A program made the translations under genes and the position numbers. 64,000 bases of DNA, taken from positions 207,501 to 271,500 of the forward strand of contig NZ_CP061091.1 in assembly GCF_017654485.1 (NCBI RefSeq), in the 5' to 3' direction. A model generated the notes under the pieces. The model was not told the origin of the DNA, searched no databases, and saw only the letters and a list, made by a program, of their open reading frames with translations. The stretch comes from Roseomonas marmotae. Its GTDB lineage: Bacteria > Pseudomonadota > Alphaproteobacteria > Acetobacterales > Acetobacteraceae. Of the stretch, positions 59,401-64,000 are shown piece after piece; within the stretch, counting starts at the first letter, position 1; each line of letters starts with the position of its first letter.

Positions 59401-61002
59401 GGAAGGCGGATTGGCCGCCATGCCATAGAGGCCGAACATCAGCCCGAGCGCCAGCACCCCGCCCAGCACCAGGTTGGGCATGACGGCGCGCGCGTCGAAA
59501 TACCCCTCCTTCAGCGTGCCGCCCTTGTCCGTGACGTTGAACTTGCCCTTGGTGGGGTCGAGCAGCGTGGTGGTCACCACCGGCAGCAGATAAAGCGCCA
59601 GCACGGTCTCGTAGATCTCGGACCAGAAGCTGTGGCGCACCTTGCCCTGCATGCGGCTGTTGGTGGCGATCGAATGCACCACATGCGGCCCCGCATAGAC
59701 CAGGATGGCCAGGGGCGAGGCGGCGATGATGTTCTCCCCGAACAGCAGGAAGGCGAGCGGCGAGGTCAGGAAGACGAAGCGCGGCAGCGGGAAGAGGAAG
59801 TGCCACTGCGCGTTGAGGTAGCAGAGGCGCTGCGCGACATTCAGCCCGGGCCCGAGGAGCGGGTTGTCGACGCGCAGGATCTGGATCATGCCGCGGGCCC
59901 AGCGCATGCGCTGGCCGATATGCGCCAGCAGCCGGTCGGTGGCGAGGCCGGCGGCCAGCGGCAGGCGCAGATAGGCGGTGCGCCAGCCCAGCCGCTGCAT
60001 CTTCAGCGAGCAGTGGCAGTCCTCGGTCACGGTCTCGGTGGGGACGCCGCCCACCTCCTCCAGCGCCGTCCGCCGCAGCACCGCGCAGGAGCCGCAGAAG
60101 AAGGTGGCGTTCCAGGTGTCGTTGCCCTGCTGCACCAGCCCGTAGAAGAGCAGGCCCTCATTCGGCACGCGCGTGCCGGAGGCGAGGTTCCGCTCGAAGG
60201 GATCGGGCGAGTAGAAGTGGTGCGGCGTCTGCAGCATGCCGATCTCGCGATCCCGCAGCATCCAGCCGATGGTCAGCTGCAGGAAGGCGCGCACCGGCAC
60301 GTGGTCGCAGTCGAAGATGGCGACATATTCGCCATTCGTCTTGCCCAGCGCGTGGTTGATGTTGCCGGCCTTGGCGCCCTTGTTGTCCGGGCGGATCATG
60401 TAGCCGCAGCCGATCTCCTCGCAGAAGGCGCGGAAATCCTCGCGCCGTCCGTCGTCGAGGACATAGACGTTCATGCGGTCGCGCGGCCAGTCCATCGCCA
60501 GCGCGCCGTAGATGGAGGGTTTCACCACCTCCAGCGGCTCGTTGTAGCTGGGGATGAAGACATCCACGACCGGCCATTGCTCCGGGTCCGGCGGCAGCGG
60601 CACGGGTTTGCGCTCCAGCGGCCAGAGCTGCTGGAAGTAGGAGAGCAGCAGCGCCACCACGGCATAGACCTCGGCCAGCAGCAGGCCGGTGCCGAGGAAG
60701 GTGGCGATATAGCCGCTGTAGCCCAGCGTATCCGTCACCCGCCAATACAGGTAGCGCAGGGAGATCAGCGAGGAGAGCGCGACCAGGAAGAAGAGCGGCC
60801 CTCTGCCGGGAAAGCGGTTGATGGCCAGGAAGGCCAGGAAGCCGCCCAGCGCCAGCCAGGCCTGCTGCTCCGCCTCCAGCGGCGCCATGATGAAGACGAG
60901 GCCGAGCAGCCCGCCCGCCAGGGCCATCAACGCGTTCAGCATCGGCACGCGCGACAGGATGCCGTTGATCCGACGATCCAGGCGCATCAGCGAGATCCCC
61001 AT
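56422..61002 (-). CDS. bcsAB: Fused cellulose synthase BcsA-BcsB
   Basis: A 1526-residue fusion. The BcsA part (about 1-735) has eight or more membrane helices, the glycosyltransferase-2 motifs DDG (about 183), DCD (about 231), TED (about 326) and QRMRW (about 364), and a PilZ domain with RERHR (about 569) and DLSLGG (about 597) for c-di-GMP. An internal signal-like helix (about 742-762) leads into a periplasmic BcsB (about 765-1495) and a C-terminal anchor helix. It polymerises UDP-glucose into cellulose and exports it. Fusion is typical of Acetobacteraceae (AcsAB). Its start overlaps bcsQ by 16 bases. Confidence 0.96.
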   Translation of the reverse strand: MGISLMRLDRRINGILSRVPMLNALMALAGGLLGLVFIMAPLEAEQQAWLALGGFLAFLAINRFPGRGPLFFLVALSSLISLRYLYWRVTDTLGYSGYIATFLGTGLLLAEVYAVVALLLSYFQQLWPLERKPVPLPPDPEQWPVVDVFIPSYNEPLEVVKPSIYGALAMDWPRDRMNVYVLDDGRREDFRAFCEEIGCGYMIRPDNKGAKAGNINHALGKTNGEYVAIFDCDHVPVRAFLQLTIGWMLRDREIGMLQTPHHFYSPDPFERNLASGTRVPNEGLLFYGLVQQGNDTWNATFFCGSCAVLRRTALEEVGGVPTETVTEDCHCSLKMQRLGWRTAYLRLPLAAGLATDRLLAHIGQRMRWARGMIQILRVDNPLLGPGLNVAQRLCYLNAQWHFLFPLPRFVFLTSPLAFLLFGENIIAASPLAILVYAGPHVVHSIATNSRMQGKVRHSFWSEIYETVLALYLLPVVTTTLLDPTKGKFNVTDKGGTLKEGYFDARAVMPNLVLGGVLALGLMFGLYGMAANPPSSLAFQAHALNAAWVLLSLVTVMAGLAVGRERRQIRERHRVAARVPATIVLADGRRLDGESIDLSLGGAALAVTRPEDVPEDAALTLEFDIGPDRVVVPGEALRWQPGRLQVRFTPAGPLDEGNIVRVVLGRADAWLHWDNVRADRPLRAMLEVVLSIGGLFRGDSQLSLRAHRARRQARAAARAGHGKPPATGQDAVAPRASRPGLGAGRAAALLLAVLGASGAASAQVPGAPPGLPPLMPPQAPSGEPLAAQPPPALPPLQGAGAPAYAFGAPSGPVGGARVETRSLRQMGLGGPMQLRGTSDLQGLLFGIRADEVVTGARLTLQGATSPALIPELSQIAIALNEQFVGTITPDRARPSFGPVEFPMNPVFFTDANRLNFRFTGRYAVECNDPLSGLLWSTISDLSTVQLTLERLPLPRDLSRLPEPFFDPRVLREPLNLPVVLGEGAGNDVVRAAAIASSWFAVQADYRGANFPVSGSVPARGHAVVIATGPDSVPGVTLPRMEGPTLAVVPNPADPDGVLLVVGGRNGADAVAAAQALAVGRQALSGEIAMVQAPEVPQRAPYDAPRWIRTDRPVRFGELVDPSELQSYGFAPGSIAIPFRTAPDLYTWRDRALPVDVFYRAPPGPVTDVAVSRLDVALNDVYLRSFPLRDADAGWPWNWLARQVNAAGTADRMQGQLGLPPYLFFGLNELQLRFDMRPMNRGDCVSIPGEVRASIDPDSSIDLSRAHRFAELPNLAYFSSSGFPYTRRADFGGTAAVLPERPSSSELSAFLTMLGRLSANVGHAATRIAVVRPSGIQEVAERDLLLIGAITRQPVLTEMLRDRSPLQVEGNRVTLALPDALEGFRNLFLSDDERMQREQLQAILAAPSSGTGMLIGFQSPLHSSRSVVALTGASPQGVEAMVAALRDRELLPRIQGDLAILSNGRMTSYKIGGNYTVGSIPPWLWPQYYLGQHPHRLLLAVLAASLLVAVPGYWLLRRRVARRLRTRT

Positions 61003-61829
61003 TCCGGCGCCGCCCAGGGCGCGACCATGCGCGGCGGCGCCGACGGCACGGGGGCCTCCCGCGACGGCGGCAGCAGCAGCGCCTCGATGGCGCGGGCAAG
61101 TTGACGGATATCCTCTGCGGCACGGCTCCGCGGGGCGGTGTCCAGTACCAGCTTCTGGCCGGTCAGGGCCTCGGCGAAGGCGTCGTCACGGCCGACGGCG
61201 CCCAGCAGGCGCGGGCCGAGATGCCGCGCCACCGCCTCGGCCGCGGTGCGCGAGAGACGGGAAGCCATGTCCACCCCGTTCAGCACGAATTGCAGCCGCC
61301 CGGCGAAGAGCGCGGCCATGGTGCCCTGGCCCAGGAAGCGGCCAGCCTCGATCTCGCCCAGCATGGCGGCGCTGATGGCCTCGCTCCGCAGCACCGTGAC
61401 CACCAGGGAGGCCATGGGCGACAGGATGGCCAGGGCCCGGGAAGGGCCGGGCGGCATATCCGCCACCACCACCACGCGCGGATCGGCCAGCATCTCCCGC
61501 ACCGGGTTGGCCAGCAGGCCGGGGTCACGCTCCAGCGCCGTGCTGCATTCCAGCGCATCGCGCAGTTCGACCGCGCCATGCGGCAGCAGCAGGGTGCCGG
61601 AGGCCGTCTGCCGCAGGCAGGACCGCCAGTCCGGCCGGCGCGGCAGATGGGCGTTGAAGCCGGAGAGGTCACCCACCGGCACGCCGAAATGCAGCCGCAG
61701 GGCGTTCTGCGGGTCGAGGTCGAGCGCCAGCGCCATATGGCCCTGGCGCCGTAGCATCTCCGTCACATTGGCCGAAAGCGTCGTCTTCCCGACTCCTCCC
61801 TTCGGGGAGGCGAAGCAGATCAGCGGCAC
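60987..61829 (-). CDS. bcsQ: BcsQ-like ParA/MinD ATPase of the cellulose operon
   Basis: A 280-residue P-loop ATPase: deviant Walker A SPKGGVGKTTLSANV, ALALDLDPQNALRLHFG and VVVADMPPGPSRALA. It resembles BcsQ (YhjQ), which is needed for localisation or activity of cellulose synthase. The C-terminal Pro/Ala tail overlaps the bcsAB start by 16 bases, and bcsP ends ten bases upstream. Confidence 0.88.
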   Translation of the reverse strand: MPLICFASPKGGVGKTTLSANVTEMLRRQGHMALALDLDPQNALRLHFGVPVGDLSGFNAHLPRRPDWRSCLRQTASGTLLLPHGAVELRDALECSTALERDPGLLANPVREMLADPRVVVVADMPPGPSRALAILSPMASLVVTVLRSEAISAAMLGEIEAGRFLGQGTMAALFAGRLQFVLNGVDMASRLSRTAAEAVARHLGPRLLGAVGRDDAFAEALTGQKLVLDTAPRSRAAEDIRQLARAIEALLLPPSREAPVPSAPPRMVAPWAAPEWGSR

Positions 61830-61839
61830 GAAAGGCTCC

Positions 61840-62823
61840 TTAACCGCCCCTGCCAGAGCGCAGGCCCCGCAGGATGTCCTTCAGGGAATCGGTCTGTTGC
61901 GGAGGCGCGGCCGGCGGGGGGGCCGATGGTGCCGAGACCACGCGGAACACCTCGGCCAGCGATGCCGGGGCCAGGGACGCCCGCATGGCGCCGGCAGGCG
62001 GCGCGGCCGGTCCGGCGGGCGGTGCGGACGGGGCCGGCGGGCGCGCGGCGGACCAGAATGGCTGGCCGGCGGAAGGCGGCGGGGCACCGAAGGCCTCGGG
62101 CAGCAGGCCCATGAGCCCGCCGGCGGCCGGCTCGATCGGCCGGCCCACAAGCTGCGGAGGCTCCACGGGCCGCCGCGGCGCCAGCGGCAGGTCCCAGACG
62201 GCGGGCTGCGACAGCATGGCCAGCAGCCCCTCCCGCGGCGGCGGGCTGGCGGCGCTGGAGGCACGCAACTGCTCCAGCAGCGTGGCCGGCGCTTCGGCCA
62301 AGGATTCCGGCGCGCCGGAGCCGGCGGCGTCCTGGATGGCGCTGCCACGCAGCATCATCAGCAGGGACTGCGCGTTCTGGCGGTTCTGCAGGCTCTGTGG
62401 CGCATGCAACACGGGTGACGGCCCCGGCGGCAACGGAGGGGCGCTGAATGGCGCCGCCGCCATCAGGGGAACGGACGGCGCATTGGGCCCGGGTCCGGAG
62501 ACGGGGGCAGCCGGGCGCGGCGGCGGGGCTGCGGGGGCGGGCATGGCTGGCGCCATGGGGGGGCAGGCTGGCGAAAGGGCGGCCCACAGCACATCAACTA
62601 CAGGTTGAGATGTGCTGGCCTGCTCCTCGGAACATGGAACAGGGCCGGATGTAGCCTCCACGCGCGTTCCAGCCACTCCTTCCAGCCCAGCGGGCAAGAC
62701 AGGCGGCATGACGGGGCGCGGCACCTTCCGCACGGGGCCATTGCTGAAAGTCTGATAGCGGATACCGGGAACACGCAAAGCCTCCGCCACCCGCGCAACG
62801 TCGCTGTCCTGATTCGTCGCCAC
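61840..62823 (-). CDS. Proline-rich BcsP-like cellulose biosynthesis protein
   Basis: A 327-residue protein. The N-terminus NQDSDVARVAEALRVPGIRYQ resembles the BcsR-like helix; the middle is Pro/Ala-rich and probably disordered; the C-terminal SLKDILRGLR is a short helix. This matches the BcsP layout found in subtype I.2 cellulose operons. The GTG at 62823, preceded by GGGGGAAGGG, is preferred over an ATG at 62880 that opens with an atypical segment. It may scaffold BcsA and BcsQ. Confidence 0.72.
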   Translation of the reverse strand: MATNQDSDVARVAEALRVPGIRYQTFSNGPVRKVPRPVMPPVLPAGLEGVAGTRVEATSGPVPCSEEQASTSQPVVDVLWAALSPACPPMAPAMPAPAAPPPRPAAPVSGPGPNAPSVPLMAAAPFSAPPLPPGPSPVLHAPQSLQNRQNAQSLLMMLRGSAIQDAAGSGAPESLAEAPATLLEQLRASSAASPPPREGLLAMLSQPAVWDLPLAPRRPVEPPQLVGRPIEPAAGGLMGLLPEAFGAPPPSAGQPFWSAARPPAPSAPPAGPAAPPAGAMRASLAPASLAEVFRVVSAPSAPPPAAPPQQTDSLKDILRGLRSGRGG

Positions 62824-62945
62824 TATCAAGCCCTTCCCCCGGGCGCAGAATGCAGCCAGTGGTGATTGAATGGAATACAAAAAACTTGCAAAATAAGAGA
62901 GAGATAATCTCTTTTTTAAGATTATCTGATAGTTGAGATCATGCT
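62824..62945. promoter_or_regulatory. AT-rich gap with hairpin between the cellulase and bcsP genes
   Basis: The 98-base gap, and the last codons of the cellulase, are AT-rich. AGATAATC and GATTATCT form an 8-base inverted repeat around a 10-base loop with a T-run (about 62904-62929). On the minus strand this may attenuate or stabilise the transcript between the cellulase and bcsP, or include a promoter for bcsP. Confidence 0.45.
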
Positions 62946-64000
62946 CAGAATTTTGAGCATCGCGGCGTAGTAATCATCTCTTTCCTCAAGCGTAAACGTC
63001 AGCGCCGGCCCGCTGGCTTCCCCGCGCCGGAGGCAATCCCGCAAGGCCTCGATGCCGCCGCTGGCCGGATAGGGTGAGATGCGGTCGGTCACCAGATCCA
63101 CCCAGGCCGGCGGGTGCGGGTGGCCCGGATCGTTCCAGAATCCCAGGGCCGCGCGCACCGCCGGTTCCTCCACCAGCCCGGACCAGGCGAGATAGAGCGG
63201 CACCCGCACCGCGTCGTAGGAAAAGCGCGGCGGCCGGCCCGGGGCCAGGCCAGCCAGTCCCCCGGCGCGCCGCAGCGCCAGCCAATCCGGTGGCAGGCCC
63301 CAGCGGCCGAAGCGCGCGCCGCGCAGCAGCCCCACGCCATCCGCCACCAGCCGAAGCCACGCCGGATCCGGCACCGCCTGGGCCAGCAGGCGGATGGCGG
63401 GGAAGGCGTAGTAGGACGGGTTGAGGATGACACCCTCCGCATCCTCGAATCCAGCCGCGCCGGGAAGCAGCACCGTGTACCCGGCCACCCGCCGCAGGAG
63501 CAGGCGCAGCACGTCGCGGGCGATGGCGCGGCCGGCCCCGGCATAGGCCGGCTGCGCCCAGCGCCGCGCCGCCAGCAGCAGGGCCGCGGCGATGAAGAGA
63601 TCACCATCCGAGGCATTGTTGCGGTCGGAAAAGCCCTGCGCCGCGCCGGGGCGGTAGCGCCAGGCATGCAGGCTGTCCTGCGGCCGCCGCAGCGCCTGCC
63701 GCGTCCAGCCCAGTAACAGGTCGAAGCCCTCGCGGTCGTCGCAGCGCTCGGCGCAGAGCAGCGCCCAGCCCTGCCCTTCGGAATGCGAGATGCCCTGGTT
63801 GCCGGTATCCACCACCCGCCCTTCCGGCAGCAGGAAGCGCGCGCGGAAGACCCGCCAGGCCTGCCGCAGCGCCGGCGGCGCCTCGGGCGGGGCCTCCCCT
63901 GCCCGGGCGGGGGGCGGCGCGGCGGCCAGCCCGGCCAGCACGCCGCCCATCAATGCGCGGCGGGGCAGGCCATGGGGCGGCGGGGCGGGCGGGATGGCAG
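62922..64000 (-). CDS. GH8 endo-glucanase of the cellulose operon, start beyond the window
   Basis: About 359 residues are visible. Near the N-terminus HGLPRRALMGGVLAGLAAAP is a twin-arginine leader with its start codon past the window edge, since no good start lies inside; a TTG at 63953 is within the leader. The GH8 core has the catalytic glutamate in GISHSEGQGWALLCAE, then NNASDGDLFIAAALLLA with the aspartate. Such BcsZ/CMCax enzymes trim glucan chains and are needed for ribbon assembly. It is the first visible gene of the leftward operon. Confidence 0.9.
   Translation of the reverse strand, partial: AIPPAPPPHGLPRRALMGGVLAGLAAAPPPARAGEAPPEAPPALRQAWRVFRARFLLPEGRVVDTGNQGISHSEGQGWALLCAERCDDREGFDLLLGWTRQALRRPQDSLHAWRYRPGAAQGFSDRNNASDGDLFIAAALLLAARRWAQPAYAGAGRAIARDVLRLLLRRVAGYTVLLPGAAGFEDAEGVILNPSYYAFPAIRLLAQAVPDPAWLRLVADGVGLLRGARFGRWGLPPDWLALRRAGGLAGLAPGRPPRFSYDAVRVPLYLAWSGLVEEPAVRAALGFWNDPGHPHPPAWVDLVTDRISPYPASGGIEALRDCLRRGEASGPALTFTLEERDDYYAAMLKILSMISTIR

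Noticed and set aside
56371-61104. 1577-residue open frame opposite bcsAB
   Set aside because: It has shadow-like composition (His/Gln/Arg-rich) and no recognisable family, while the minus strand encodes all cellulose synthase motifs.

Overview
The window is a GC-rich (about 70%) stretch of chromosomal DNA. Gene content and style point to an alphaproteobacterium of the Acetobacteraceae, probably near Roseomonas; this is inference from content, not a database match. Supporting traits are a fused cellulose synthase BcsAB with BcsD, several Bug/TctC receptors plus a TctCBA transporter, a regulatory PTS operon (hprK-rapZ-EIIA-HPr-EI), a three-subunit transhydrogenase, an Rrf2-sufBCDSU-sufT-sufA operon and a sigma-EcfG-type promoter beside stress genes. 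No rRNA, tRNA, CRISPR array, prophage or insertion sequence was seen.

Layout. 1-3.7 kb: a Bug receptor running off the left edge, a LysR regulator with a clear operator, a DUF1127 protein, a MAPEG protein and an M20 amidohydrolase. 3.7-9.8 kb: a leftward block with the regulatory PTS genes and, downstream, ahcY. 9.9-13.3 kb: a threonine-dehydratase-like enzyme, an EF-hand protein and a secreted protein made of five copies of a two-cysteine domain. 13.4-16.5 kb: tctCBA. 16.9-21.1 kb: a small PEP-CTERM protein, then a ferric-siderophore module (FAD reductase diverging from a binding protein, permease and ATPase) with a Fur box between. 21.2-23.4 kb: three stress genes of the DUF2382/YsnF type. 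23.5-29.2 kb: DUF3830, an NCS2 permease with an extra cytoplasmic domain, a TrmH-type methyltransferase, another Bug receptor and an acyltransferase. 29.5-32.2 kb: DedA, TerC-CBS and YqaA membrane proteins. 32.3-42.9 kb: an unrecognised 676-residue protein, a DUF2272 lipoprotein, an old yellow enzyme, DUF1003, an IalB-like protein, rlmN, two MFS permeases, a two-repeat relative of the five-repeat protein and an ankyrin protein. 43-46 kb: pntAA-AB-B. 46-53.4 kb: Nudix hydrolase and the SUF operon. 53.4-64 kb: an MBL-fold hydrolase, an RlmD/TrmA-type methyltransferase and a leftward cellulose operon (GH8 cellulase, bcsP, bcsQ, bcsAB, bcsD) running off the right edge.

The most unusual items are: a 57-bp hairpin repeat (51 of 57 bases identical) at two convergent gene junctions 39 kb apart; the two-cysteine repeat family present as five copies in one protein and two in another; the cellulose operon with BcsAB directly followed by BcsD and no BcsC between; and the NCS2 permease with a C-terminal regulatory-looking domain.
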